Part shown: piece after piece, positions 1-8,522 of the stretch
Layout of the letters: the number at the start of each line of letters is the position of its first letter
How positions within the stretch are numbered: position 1 is the first letter of the stretch
Translations under genes and position numbers: made by a program
The notes under the pieces: model-generated
What the model was told of the DNA's origin: nothing
The model's database searches: none
The model's input: the letters and a program-made list of their open reading frames with translations, nothing else
Assembly (NCBI GenBank): GCA_000285855.2
Contig: HE978651.1
Coordinates: forward strand, 1,630,667 to 1,674,008
DNA from: Ruminococcus sp. JC304
Lineage (GTDB): Bacteria; Bacillota; Clostridia; Lachnospirales; Lachnospiraceae
Length of the DNA stretch: 43,342 nucleotides
Reading direction: 5' to 3'

Positions 1-52
1 CACAAAGAACCTCAATCCCCATATTCTGCTCGCGGATAAACTCAAAATCCAT
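1..52 (-). CDS. 5' end of an unidentified protein (runs off the window)
   Basis: An ATG at 52 on the minus strand opens a frame that runs off the left edge with no stop (17 codons, starting MDFEFIREQNMG). The start is supported by AAGGAG at about 66-71. Too little protein is visible to name a family. The gene lies downstream of the SGNH hydrolase on the same strand but 195 bp away, so it probably has its own control. The gap holds a dyad at 87-104 and an 18-bp motif at 177-194 that also occurs upstream of the hydrolase gene. Confidence 0.6.
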   Translation of the reverse strand, partial: MDFEFIREQNMGIEVLC

Positions 53-86
53 GGTTACGTTATTCTCCTTCTATATATTATGATTT

Positions 87-104
87 ACCGTTATAATTAA
101 CGGT
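87..104. promoter_or_regulatory. Imperfect dyad ACCGTT-N6-AACGGT
   Basis: An inverted repeat with 6-bp arms lies 35 bp upstream of the ATG at 52. It could be an operator for the partial gene. Only the symmetry is seen; the binding protein is unknown. Confidence 0.3.
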
Positions 105-176
105 TGGGGCGCTGATGCCGCTTATTCCTTTTTATAAGTCAGATAAATATTAAAATTTACTGCTTTTTGTGGTTGA

Positions 177-194
177 AACAGGAAATTACTTGAC
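177..194 (-). promoter_or_regulatory. Shared 18-bp upstream motif, copy 1
   Basis: AACAGGAAATTACTTGAC on the plus strand, 125 bp upstream of the ATG at 52. A copy matching 16 of 18 bases lies at 991-1008, 123 bp upstream of the ATG at 868. The similar position before two co-oriented genes suggests a common regulator site. Another partial dyad, GGTAAAGCGTTACA (10 of 14 symmetric), lies next to it at 198-211. Confidence 0.35.
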
Positions 195-247
195 TTAGGT
201 AAAGCGTTACATCTGCGCAACTATGAACTATCATAACATTTCAGGCA

Positions 248-868
248 TCATCCTGCAAGCTTTTCATAAATTGCATTTGCAAGTCTGCTATGTCCCAACT
301 CATCCAGATGCTCCTGATCTGCTTCACCGGGCCGGGCAAATTCCGAAGCCGGAAGGTATGAAACATTTCTTCTTCTGGCAATTTTCTCATACACCCGGGG
401 CAGATTCCGTGACACTTCAATAGAATTCTTATCGAATTCCGGATCAAAATCCTCTTCCCAGATTCTCTCTCCAAGGTAGATGGGAGATACCAGCAATATT
501 TTAGCATCCGGATTTACAGCCTTGATCTGATCAAGAAGCTGTTCAATGCCCTGTCCGATCACCTCCGGAGTTGCGCTGTATACGCTCTTACAGTCATTGG
601 TACCAAGCATAAGAACAATGGTGTCTACCGGTCTATGGCTTTCAAGGATTGCCGGGAGCATTTCTGTTCCTCTTCTTTCTGTGCGGAATGGATCATCAAA
701 TACTGTGGTTCTTCCGCAGAGACCTTCTTCGATTACACGGTAACCTTTCTCTCTTACTCTGTCATCCAGAATGCTGGTCCAGCGGGTGCCCCATCCATAT
801 CTCTGATTGGATGTTCCCGGGATTAAACCGTATGTATTAGAATCACCGAAACATAGGATTTGTTTCAT
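248..868 (-). CDS. SGNH/GDSL-family hydrolase (arylesterase/deacetylase type)
   Basis: 206 aa, the usual length for a single-domain cytosolic SGNH hydrolase; no signal peptide. Block I is GDSNTYG with catalytic Ser10, block II has Gly52, block III is LGTND (Asn91), and block V is D184-Q-E-H187, giving the Asp/His of the triad. The family removes acyl or acetyl groups from small esters or sugars; the substrate cannot be read from sequence. The ATG at 868 is preceded by AAGGTG. It has its own strong promoter at 929-957. The neighbouring GH3 glucosidase makes a role in deacetylating imported oligosaccharides plausible, but that is inference. Confidence 0.9.
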   Translation of the reverse strand: MKQILCFGDSNTYGLIPGTSNQRYGWGTRWTSILDDRVREKGYRVIEEGLCGRTTVFDDPFRTERRGTEMLPAILESHRPVDTIVLMLGTNDCKSVYSATPEVIGQGIEQLLDQIKAVNPDAKILLVSPIYLGERIWEEDFDPEFDKNSIEVSRNLPRVYEKIARRRNVSYLPASEFARPGEADQEHLDELGHSRLANAIYEKLAG

Positions 869-928
869 GTCTTGTCACCTTCTTATCTGATTTTTATTTC
901 CTTGTTTTCATATTGATTTGATAGGGAT

Positions 929-957
929 ACTATACAATCTTCGCTTTTATTTGTCAA
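929..957 (-). promoter_or_regulatory. Sigma-A promoter of the SGNH hydrolase gene
   Basis: On the minus strand TTGACA (957-952), a 17-bp spacer and TATAGT (934-929) make a near-consensus promoter starting near 922, about 55 bp before the ATG at 868. Confidence 0.75.
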
Positions 958-990
958 TCCCTTTTTTATAATACATCTGGCAAAACAGAA

Positions 991-1008
991 AACAGGAAAC
1001 AACTTGAC
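991..1008 (-). promoter_or_regulatory. Shared 18-bp upstream motif, copy 2
   Basis: AACAGGAAACAACTTGAC on the plus strand, about 35 bp upstream of the -35 box of the hydrolase promoter. It matches 16 of 18 bases of the element at 177-194. Candidate activator site; binding protein unknown. Confidence 0.35.
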
Positions 1009-1035
1009 GAAAACAGGCACACGGGAATATGAATA

Positions 1036-1803
1036 TTATTTCCAATCCTGAACTTTATATTTTTTATATTTTGCAGGTGTGGTACCTGTATATTTTTTGA
1101 AAATTTTTATAAAATAACTCTGTGTGGAAAAGCAAAGATATTCACTGATCTGTGCTGCTGTATAATCTGAATAGGTCAGCATATTGCAGGCAGCTTCTAT
1201 CCGTTCTTTCTGAATATAGTCAACAAAAAGCATTCCTGTTTCTTTTTTAAACAATCTGGATAAATAACTGGCACTGATCCCTGCTGCCTCTGCAGTTTCT
1301 TCCAGTGTAACGGGAACATGCAGATGAAGATGAATATATTTTACTGCCGCTTCAATTTCTCTGCTGTAATGTCTCATTCCGGACTTTTGCACTTCCTGGG
1401 CAAATCTCAGGGCTGCTTTTTGTGATAACTTTTCTATGGAAGATTTACTGGTGCACTCTTCTACTGTCTGAATATAACCATCGCTTAATGCATAAGCAGT
1501 TTCTTCAGGTACACCACCTTCAATGGCAGCTCTGGTAAACAGCGTAATTCCTGCTATAAACATATTTTTACTGTTTCGCAGTTCATTTCTGGACAGGATT
1601 CCAGGGGTTCCATCTGGTGTGAGCTGAAAAACAGACTGTATTCTGTCTGTCTGGCCATTCCTGATAGCATCATACTGCCGACGCTCACTGGCATATGATT
1701 CATGTTTCTGTAAATTCTCACGTCTCTCAAATAGAGTATTCCTGCTTCTATTCTCTGCAATCTGTTGTTCTCTTTCGTTATATTCTTTATTTTTCTTCTG
1801 CAT
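1036..1803 (-). CDS. AraC/XylS-family transcriptional regulator
   Basis: 255 aa. The C-terminal ~100 residues carry two helix-turn-helix units typical of AraC regulators: VTLEETAEAAGISASYLSRL, then YTAAQISEYLCFSTQSYFIK, followed by the usual FKKYTGTTPAKYKK tail. The N-terminal ~150 residues are an effector domain without a recognisable cupin; the opening HESYASERRQYDAIRNG style is common in Lachnospiraceae AraC proteins. It is divergent from the GH3 gene across a 146-bp gap holding two 20-bp-spaced direct repeats, so it probably activates the glucosidase in response to a sugar (inference). The ribosome site before the ATG at 1803 is weak (GAGAGAAT). Confidence 0.9.
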   Translation of the reverse strand: MQKKNKEYNEREQQIAENRSRNTLFERRENLQKHESYASERRQYDAIRNGQTDRIQSVFQLTPDGTPGILSRNELRNSKNMFIAGITLFTRAAIEGGVPEETAYALSDGYIQTVEECTSKSSIEKLSQKAALRFAQEVQKSGMRHYSREIEAAVKYIHLHLHVPVTLEETAEAAGISASYLSRLFKKETGMLFVDYIQKERIEAACNMLTYSDYTAAQISEYLCFSTQSYFIKIFKKYTGTTPAKYKKYKVQDWK

Positions 1804-1820
1804 CTTTATTCTCTCGCGTA

Positions 1821-1885
1821 TACAGCAATATTTTATTATTTATAGCAATATTTTACTATATTTTATCATTTACAGGTGATATAGT
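1821..1885 (+). promoter_or_regulatory. AraC-type direct repeats and -10 box of the GH3 gene
   Basis: TACAGCAATATTTTATTATT (1821-1840) is followed directly by TATAGCAATATTTTACTATA (1841-1860), a tandem direct repeat with a 20-bp period, two helical turns. A TATAGT -10 box lies at 1880-1885, and no good -35 box is seen at the right distance. This is the layout expected of an activator-dependent AraC promoter, with the second repeat reaching the -35 region. Confidence 0.6.
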
Positions 1886-1949
1886 CCAGATAAAGGCAAC
1901 ACAAACAATTTATTTCACATATATGAATAAACTTATGGAGGAATTTATT

Positions 1950-4217
1950 ATGAATCGTGATTTAAAGAAAATCATCAGCCAGATGACTCTGGAAGAAAAA
2001 GCAGGCATGTGCTCAGGGCTTGATTTCTGGCATCTGAAAAGTGTGGAAAGACTTGGAATCCCGGAGGTAATGGTAAGTGACGGTCCTCACGGGCTTCGTA
2101 AGCAGGATGACAAAGGAGATCATCTTGGAATGAACGACAGTATCAAAGCAGTCTGTTTCCCTCCTGCAGCTTTAAGTGCCTGCTCTTTTGACCGTAACTT
2201 AATAAAAGCCATGGGCGAAACTATTGGCAGAGAAGCACAGGCAAATGACGTATCTGTTGTCTTAGGACCGGCTGTCAATATTAAACGTTCTCCACTCTGT
2301 GGAAGAAACTTTGAATACTATTCGGAAGATCCATACCTTGCAGGTGAAATCGCTGCTGCATTTATCAATGGTGTACAGTCCCAGCATGTAGGAACTTCTA
2401 TCAAGCATTTTGCAGCTAACAATCAGGAATATCACCGCATGAGCAATTCTTCTGAAGCAGATGAAAGAACACTCCGCGAAATTTATTTTCCTGCATTTGA
2501 AACTGCAGTAAAAAAGGCTCAGCCATATACCTTTATGTGCTCCTACAATCAGATTAACGGTACTTTTGCTTCCGAGAACAAATGGCTTCTTACCGATGTT
2601 CTCCGCAATGACTGGGGATTTGAAGGATATGTTATGTCTGACTGGGGTGCTGTCAATGACCGTGTGAAGGGCCTGGAGGCCGGACTGGAGCTGGAGATGC
2701 CAGGCTCCAACGGAACAAATGATGCTCTGATCATGGAAGCCGTAAAGAACGGCACTCTGAAGGAAGATGTTCTGGATCAGGCTGTAGAACGTATCCTGAA
2801 TATTATTTACAAATATGCCGACCACCGCACACCACAGGAATTTACCATGGAAAAAGACCATGAAGAGGCACGCCGTATTGCGGAAGAATCTATGGTCCTT
2901 TTGAAAAACGCAGACCAGATCCTGCCTCTGAAGACCTCTGAGAAAGTAGCTTTTGTAGGTGGTTTTGCCAAAAAACCTCGTTTCCAGGGCGGCGGAAGCT
3001 CTCATATTAACTGCTTTAAAATTACCAATGCACTGGAATCTGTTCCTGCTGATGCAAAGGTTATTTACGCAGAAGGCTTCCCTGCTGATAAAGATTTGTA
3101 TGATGAAAAGCTGGCTGCTGAAGCTCTTCAGGCTGCAAAAGCTGCTGATAAGGTTGTGATCTTCGCCGGACTTCCGGATAGTTTTGAGTCTGAAGGATAT
3201 GACCGTTCTCATATGAGGCTGCCAGAATGCCAGAACCGTCTTATTGCTGAGATTCTGGAAGTTCAGCCAAATACTGTGATCGTTCTTCACAATGGTTCTC
3301 CTGTGGAAATGCCATGGATCAATAATGTGAAAGGTATTCTGGAAGCTTACCTTGGCGGACAGGCAGGCGGAGCTGCTGTTGCAAATATCCTCTATGGTAT
3401 TGTAAATCCAAGCGGTAAACTGGCTGAGACCATCCCGGTGAAACTGGCTGATAATCCATCCTACCTGAACTTCGGTGGCGGCGATAAAGTGGAATACCGT
3501 GAAGGTGTATTTGTAGGATATCGTTATTATGACACCAAACAGATGGAAGTTGCCTATCCATTTGGATACGGACTCTCCTATACTACTTTTGCATACAGCA
3601 ATCTGCAGATTTCCAACACAACTCCAACAGAAAAAGATACCATCACCGTTTCTGTAGATGTAACAAATACAGGAAACATTGCAGGAAAAGAAGCTGTCCA
3701 GCTCTATGTGAAAGACATGACAGCATCCACGATCCGTCCTGAAAAAGAACTGAAAGGCTTTGAAAAAGTCCAGCTTGCTCCCGGCGAAACCAAAACAGTT
3801 ACTATGGAACTGGATAAGCGCAGCTTTGCATGGTACAACACCCAATTACATGACTGGTATGCAGCAAGCGGCAAATATGAGATCCTGATCGGTGCGTCCT
3901 CCAGAGATATCCGTCTCTCTGAAACCATTGAACTCTCCAGCAGCCAGGTAATTCCCATGCATATTCATATGAACACAACACTGGGGGAGCTTTTCAATAA
4001 TCCAAACACAAAAGAAGCAGCAAAAGAACTGACTTCCAGATATCTGGCTACAATGAACGGCGGTTCAGACACAGCTTCCCAATCTGCTGCTGAAGCTATC
4101 ACTGAAGAAATGGTAGCAGCAATGACAGATTCCATGCCACTTCGCTCTCTGTGCAGCTTTGGCGGATTCTCCCGGGCTGAGATCCAGGAGATGATTGACA
4201 AACTGCAGGAAATCTAA
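1950..4217 (+). CDS. Glycoside hydrolase family 3 beta-glucosidase, cytosolic
   Basis: 755 aa from the ATG at 1950, chosen because GGAGGAA lies 8 bases upstream; an earlier in-frame ATG at 1695 would run through the regulator and has no such site. Order of domains: GH3 (alpha/beta)8 barrel with KHFA (152-155), GRNFEYYSEDP (118-128) and SDWG (230-233, nucleophile Asp231); then the GH3 C-terminal sandwich with FESEGYDR (412-419), where the acid/base Glu of this subfamily usually lies; then a fibronectin-III-like domain at about 560-640. No signal peptide, so it acts on imported glucosides. Substrate (gluco-, xylo- or other beta-glycosides) is unresolved. Probably activated by the divergent AraC protein. 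Confidence 0.95.
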   Translation: MNRDLKKIISQMTLEEKAGMCSGLDFWHLKSVERLGIPEVMVSDGPHGLRKQDDKGDHLGMNDSIKAVCFPPAALSACSFDRNLIKAMGETIGREAQANDVSVVLGPAVNIKRSPLCGRNFEYYSEDPYLAGEIAAAFINGVQSQHVGTSIKHFAANNQEYHRMSNSSEADERTLREIYFPAFETAVKKAQPYTFMCSYNQINGTFASENKWLLTDVLRNDWGFEGYVMSDWGAVNDRVKGLEAGLELEMPGSNGTNDALIMEAVKNGTLKEDVLDQAVERILNIIYKYADHRTPQEFTMEKDHEEARRIAEESMVLLKNADQILPLKTSEKVAFVGGFAKKPRFQGGGSSHINCFKITNALESVPADAKVIYAEGFPADKDLYDEKLAAEALQAAKAADKVVIFAGLPDSFESEGYDRSHMRLPECQNRLIAEILEVQPNTVIVLHNGSPVEMPWINNVKGILEAYLGGQAGGAAVANILYGIVNPSGKLAETIPVKLADNPSYLNFGGGDKVEYREGVFVGYRYYDTKQMEVAYPFGYGLSYTTFAYSNLQISNTTPTEKDTITVSVDVTNTGNIAGKEAVQLYVKDMTASTIRPEKELKGFEKVQLAPGETKTVTMELDKRSFAWYNTQLHDWYAASGKYEILIGASSRDIRLSETIELSSSQVIPMHIHMNTTLGELFNNPNTKEAAKELTSRYLATMNGGSDTASQSAAEAITEEMVAAMTDSMPLRSLCSFGGFSRAEIQEMIDKLQEI

Positions 4218-4222
4218 AACAC

Positions 4223-4280
4223 AAAAAACTACTGTATATAAGCCGAATTTTTTTCAGCTTTATACAGTAGTTTTTATTTT
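4223..4280. terminator. Terminator between convergent genes, both strands
   Basis: AAAAACTACTGTATA (ending 4238) pairs with TATACAGTAGTTTTT (4261-4275), extended by AAGC/GCTT inside the loop, with a T run on each strand. It serves the GH3 gene and the convergent LRR/CAP gene. Confidence 0.85.
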
Positions 4281-4283
4281 GAG

Positions 4284-6449
4284 TTATTTATCTTTTTTCC
4301 AACGTGCATATAAGGTCTGTTGCTTTGTTATTTTTGTAGAGGTACTGACTTTTTTCCCTTTTGTTTTGGCAGTATACCAACCCTTAAAGGTGTACCCCCA
4401 TCTATATGGTACAGGAAGTTTTCCGATTTTACAATTTTTATAAACTTTTTTAGATCCTGTGTCGACCCATCCTCCGTTTGGATTAAAAGTAACTTTTAAC
4501 TGAGGTGTAGAGGATTTGATTACTTGTACTTTTTTTCGAACAGCAGTTGCCGGATTTTTTCCAAAGCTCATTGTGATAGTAGCTGTCCCCACACCTTTGG
4601 CAGTCAGGACACCATTTTTTATAGTACAGACTGCAGGATTGGAAGATTCAAATACTACACCGGAATTATTGGACAACAAAGAACCGTCCCACAGTGCTTT
4701 TACTTTAGCAGTCTGTCCTTTTTTCAATACAGTTTTGGAAATAGACAGAGAAGCCCTATAATATTCAGGATCTACTTTTACCAATACAGTGCGACTGGTA
4801 TTTTTATCGGAATAAGACTTTTGGTCTGCTTTTGTACTTAAATCTATTCCAAAACATTGCACCCAGTAATAGGTATGATTGAAATATACACAGCCAATAC
4901 CTATGGTTTTATAATTAGTGGATAGAATATTGGCTCTGTGGCCATCTGAATTCATCCACAAATTCATAACTCCCTCTGCAGTAGAGGAACCGCAGGCAAT
5001 ATTCTCACCAAACATCAGCAAATTAGCAGAAGTACACATACTTCCGTTTGGCCTGGTATGAGACCAGTACAATGCATTTTCAAAGCCTCGGAACATAGCA
5101 GTATCAAGAAGACTGGAATCCATTTTCAGAGGAGAAAGTCCCTTTTTTGCCCGTTCTTTATTTACCAGATTCAGAACCTTAAATGCTTCGCTGTATACTT
5201 CTCTGGCACTGACATTTATTTTTGCAGCACAAATATAAGCGCCATCGTCTGTCTGAGTTAAATTGGAATTTAAAATAGTAACCTGTACCCGGCTGTCAAA
5301 GGCATTTCTGATATCGGATACTGTTTTCGGCAAAGTAATACTTTTCAGGGCATCACAGCGCGTAAATGCATCGTCCTTAATTGTAGTAACTCCATCCATA
5401 ATTGTAACAGAAGTCAGAGCTCTGTCATAATAGCAGCAACTGTCCGGAATGATTGCTGTGCCGCCCATAAAGATAATAGACTGTAAATCATCGCTGAAGC
5501 TGAAGGCATTCTCTCCCAGGTTTTTTACGGTAGCAGAGACTGTGATTTTGCTTAGACGTGTGTTTGTAAAAGCATCTGAGGCAATCGTGGTTACGTTGGA
5601 TGGAATTACATATTCTCCCTGTCTGCCGGCTGGAAACAGAACCATTGTTTTTCCCTTATCCGTATAAAGAATGCCATCCACAGATTTATATTTTCCGTTG
5701 TCCGGTATTTCTATTGACTGCAGGCTCCATAAGCCGTTAAAAGCAATTCCTCCCAGTTCCTTTACACTGGCAGGCAGTATCAATTTTGTAATACCGGTAC
5801 CATAGAAAGCATTGTCACAAATTGATTTTATCGAATTTCCAAGCTTTAGGTCAACCAAGGACTTATCATTAGCAAAAGTACTGTTTCCAATTAATGTAAC
5901 AGAATCTGCTAATTCTGCTTTCCGCAAATTCTTTAAATCCATAAATGAATTCAGTCCGGTAGCGGTGATTCCATCTTTTATATATAATTCCTCAACAGTG
6001 TCTGCATATTGTTTCCATGGACATTCTTTCACCTCTGTAATCTCATCGGTGAACCAGTCACGGAGAACATAGTAACCATCTATTTCACCGCTTCCCTCTA
6101 TGGTTAGGACATGATTATGTATGGTCCAGGTTGCATGTGGTCCACATGTGCCGGTAAATACTTCATTCGGATCTATTTCATCATCTTCCTCAAAATCATC
6201 ATCCCATTCATCATATCCCGCAGAAAAAGAATCCTCATCTGCTCCGGTTGAAAACTCCTCCGGTGATTGTGTTGGAATCTCCATCTGGATTTCCGGATCC
6301 GTCAGGTTGTCTTTAACTTCCGGAGTGTCTGTCTCTGCCCTAATTTCATCAGTAAAATCCGCAGCACAGACAACAATAGGATCAATGGCCATTACTCCGC
6401 AAATCATCATAACCCAAATCTTATTCATCCATACATGTTTGTTTCTCAT
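4284..6449 (-). CDS. Secreted multidomain protein: BspA-type LRR, CAP/SCP, Big2, InlB B-repeat
   Basis: 721 aa from the ATG at 6449, which has AAAGGAGAG just upstream; an ATG at 6497 would add 16 residues and spoil the signal peptide. Residues 1-30 form a signal peptide ending near VCAA. Then an acidic linker (35-95), LRR_5 repeats (~150-395), a CAP/SCP domain (~422-536) with WSHTRPNG (His464), GEN (Glu482) and GHRANIL (His504), a Big2 Ig-like domain (~566-645), and a Listeria-Bacteroides InlB B-repeat (651-717) with FKGWYT and LYARW. No LPXTG sorting signal is seen. Such proteins are surface or secreted adhesin-like factors; the CAP domain keeps its metal-site residues. Monocistronic behind its own promoter. 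Confidence 0.9.
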   Translation of the reverse strand: MRNKHVWMNKIWVMMICGVMAIDPIVVCAADFTDEIRAETDTPEVKDNLTDPEIQMEIPTQSPEEFSTGADEDSFSAGYDEWDDDFEEDDEIDPNEVFTGTCGPHATWTIHNHVLTIEGSGEIDGYYVLRDWFTDEITEVKECPWKQYADTVEELYIKDGITATGLNSFMDLKNLRKAELADSVTLIGNSTFANDKSLVDLKLGNSIKSICDNAFYGTGITKLILPASVKELGGIAFNGLWSLQSIEIPDNGKYKSVDGILYTDKGKTMVLFPAGRQGEYVIPSNVTTIASDAFTNTRLSKITVSATVKNLGENAFSFSDDLQSIIFMGGTAIIPDSCCYYDRALTSVTIMDGVTTIKDDAFTRCDALKSITLPKTVSDIRNAFDSRVQVTILNSNLTQTDDGAYICAAKINVSAREVYSEAFKVLNLVNKERAKKGLSPLKMDSSLLDTAMFRGFENALYWSHTRPNGSMCTSANLLMFGENIACGSSTAEGVMNLWMNSDGHRANILSTNYKTIGIGCVYFNHTYYWVQCFGIDLSTKADQKSYSDKNTSRTVLVKVDPEYYRASLSISKTVLKKGQTAKVKALWDGSLLSNNSGVVFESSNPAVCTIKNGVLTAKGVGTATITMSFGKNPATAVRKKVQVIKSSTPQLKVTFNPNGGWVDTGSKKVYKNCKIGKLPVPYRWGYTFKGWYTAKTKGKKVSTSTKITKQQTLYARWKKDK

Positions 6450-6499
6450 ACTACACTCTCCTTTCATAAACCATGAATACAAGTCTAGAACATACACAT

Positions 6500-6528
6500 A
6501 TTATAGTATTTCTTACAGATTTTGTCAG
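6500..6528 (-). promoter_or_regulatory. Promoter of the LRR/CAP gene
   Basis: Minus-strand CTGACA (6528-6523), 17-bp spacer, TATAAT (6505-6500). Start is expected near 6493, giving a ~45-nt leader to the ATG at 6449. Confidence 0.7.
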
Positions 6529-6630
6529 CGAAATTTCTGTTTTTTATAAATAATTTTATAGAGAGTAAAAAAAGAAAAAGTATGGATTTTTAGACGGAGT
6601 GCGAATATCCGCTTGAATTTCGTTAGTGCC

Positions 6631-7827
6631 TCAAATATGCTCCAGAGTAAACCATTCCTTCATCACATCAAAAATTTTTATAAGCTCTTCGTCACTGATC
6701 ACATATGGAACCATAGAGTACATATAGTTCAAAAATGGCCTGCTGAACACACCACGTTCATAAGCAAACTGCTGGAAGCCTTCCAGATTCCTGGAATCAT
6801 GAACCTCCACGCACACACAGCCACCCATGATCCGGACTTCTTTGATTCTTGGGTCTGTGAATACTTCCATCTCACCACGTGAAACCTGTTCAATATGACG
6901 GATTTTACTCATATAATCTTCACGCTCAAAAATCTCAATCCCCTTCAAAGCCACAGCACATGCCAGCGGGTTTCCCATAAAAGTAGGACCATGCATTAAG
7001 GCAAGTCTATCATCATCGCTGTAAAAGGCATCAAATACCTTATGATTTGCCACAGTGACAGCATGACCAATATACCCTCCGGTAAGGGCCTTTCCAAGAA
7101 CCAGGATATCCGGCAGAACAAGATCTGCCACAAAGCGATTACCTGTGCGGCCAAACCCGGTTGCAACCTCGTCAAAAATCAAAAGAACATCATACTGGTC
7201 ACACAACTCTCTTGCTCTCTTCAGGAATGAAATATCATACATCCGCATTCCTCCTGCTCCCTGTAAAAGAGGCTCCACAATAAAGCAGTTCAGACGGTCA
7301 TGATACTGTTCAAATGCCTCTTCCAAAGCCGGGATCTCAGTGGGAATATGGACAACACCCTCTTTTTTGTCAAAAGCGAAATGATAATCCTCGTCATCGC
7401 CAACTTCCATTGCCTTAAAGGTATCCCCGTGATATGCATGTTCAAGAGCCAGCACTAATGGGCGCTTTCTTCCCTGATTGGTGTTGTATTGAAGGGCCAT
7501 TTTAAGTGAAACCTCCACTGCAACACTTCCTGAATCTGAAAAAAAGCAATAATCCAGATCTCCGGGCAGAAATTCCTGCAGCTTCGCAGAAAGCTTTTCC
7601 ACCGGCTCATGTGTCAGTCCCCCAAGCATTACATGACAAAAACGGTCTGCCTGTTCCTTGATCGCTTCTGTCAGTTCCGGATGCTTATATCCATGAATCA
7701 TACACCACCAGGAAGATATAGAGTCTATCAGCTTCTGATCTTTTGTATAAAGATGTGCACCCTCCGCATCTAGAATTTTATAGGGAGCTTTCATTGTTTT
7801 CATTTGTTCATAGGGATACCATATCAT
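6631..7827 (-). CDS. bioA: Adenosylmethionine-8-amino-7-oxononanoate aminotransferase
   Basis: 398 aa PLP fold-type I aminotransferase. It converts KAPA to 7,8-diaminopelargonate using SAM as amino donor, the step before BioD. Visible motifs: SSWWCMIHGYKHPEL near the substrate site, SDSGSVAVEV (97-106), EHAYHGDT (129-136), FDEVATGFGRTG (218-229; Asp219 contacts the PLP ring nitrogen) and LVLGKALTGGY with the Schiff-base Lys246. Slightly shorter than typical BioA (~430 aa). The ATG overlaps the bioD stop as ATGA, so it is translationally coupled as the last gene of the operon. No clear terminator follows; the 180-bp gap to the next gene has only a weak GCGGATATTCGC dyad. Confidence 0.95.
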   Translation of the reverse strand: MIWYPYEQMKTMKAPYKILDAEGAHLYTKDQKLIDSISSWWCMIHGYKHPELTEAIKEQADRFCHVMLGGLTHEPVEKLSAKLQEFLPGDLDYCFFSDSGSVAVEVSLKMALQYNTNQGRKRPLVLALEHAYHGDTFKAMEVGDDEDYHFAFDKKEGVVHIPTEIPALEEAFEQYHDRLNCFIVEPLLQGAGGMRMYDISFLKRARELCDQYDVLLIFDEVATGFGRTGNRFVADLVLPDILVLGKALTGGYIGHAVTVANHKVFDAFYSDDDRLALMHGPTFMGNPLACAVALKGIEIFEREDYMSKIRHIEQVSRGEMEVFTDPRIKEVRIMGGCVCVEVHDSRNLEGFQQFAYERGVFSRPFLNYMYSMVPYVISDEELIKIFDVMKEWFTLEHI

Positions 7828-8522
7828 TTGATCTTCACCTCATCATAAAATTCTGCAAGCGCATCTGCATCTATCTCCAGATTCTCCGCGTTATCCTGTA
7901 CTTTTGCAATAACCGGAAGGCCAGTCATATATTGGCACATAGCAATATTATCCTCTTCCATAATATTTCCGGGATGGTAATGGTTAAAAATAATACCTTT
8001 GATTGGAAGGGAATGGGATTTCATATACTCGGCAGTCAATACAACACTGTTTATTGTACCAAGCCCTGCATCTGCCACCAGAATACTGGAAAGCTCAAAC
8101 TCTCTTATCACATCTTCAAGCTGGATTTTGCGTTCATCAAAACAGAGCGGACAGAGGATACCGCCACTTCCTTCCATGGTAATATATTCATAATCATTTG
8201 CTGCCTTCAAAAATCCTCTTCGCACAACATCAAGATCCACCGGATTACCCTCAACTCTTGAAGCAAGATGAGGAGACCAGGCATTTTCATATACATAGGG
8301 ACACATATCATCCAGGGACTGGGAAATACCAGACATCTCTTTAACAAAAAGTGCATCGCCCGGGATCAGACTTCCGTCTGCACGCCGGTCATTTCCACTC
8401 ATTGCAGCTTTGTAATAAGCCGGATTTTTCCCTGCCTGTGCCAGTTTTTTTACGATCAGTCCTGAGAGATAGGTTTTGCCCATATCCGTTCCTGTTCCTG
8501 TAATAAATACCGCTTTACTCAT
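7824..8522 (-). CDS. bioD: ATP-dependent dethiobiotin synthetase
   Basis: 232 aa from the ATG at 8522, which overlaps the bioB stop as ATGA. It closes the ureido ring of dethiobiotin from diaminopelargonate, CO2 and ATP. The P-loop TGTGTDMGKT (8-17) holds Lys16; YYKAAMSG (36-43) replaces the usual YYKPVQTG and keeps the catalytic lysine (Lys38); MEGSGGILCPL is the conserved EGAGG-type block. An alternative ATG at 8543 inside bioB would add seven residues and is less likely. Third gene of bioYBDA. Confidence 0.95.
   Translation of the reverse strand: MSKAVFITGTGTDMGKTYLSGLIVKKLAQAGKNPAYYKAAMSGNDRRADGSLIPGDALFVKEMSGISQSLDDMCPYVYENAWSPHLASRVEGNPVDLDVVRRGFLKAANDYEYITMEGSGGILCPLCFDERKIQLEDVIREFELSSILVADAGLGTINSVVLTAEYMKSHSLPIKGIIFNHYHPGNIMEEDNIAMCQYMTGLPVIAKVQDNAENLEIDADALAEFYDEVKIK

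Noticed and set aside
1695-1949. N-terminal extension of the GH3 enzyme
   Set aside because: It overlaps the divergent AraC gene and promoter; the ATG at 1950 has GGAGG at ideal spacing.
2262-3845. 527-codon open frame opposite the GH3 gene
   Set aside because: It is the mirror of a strongly coding GH3 gene; its composition is Phe/Cys/Ile-rich nonsense with no motif and no ribosome site.
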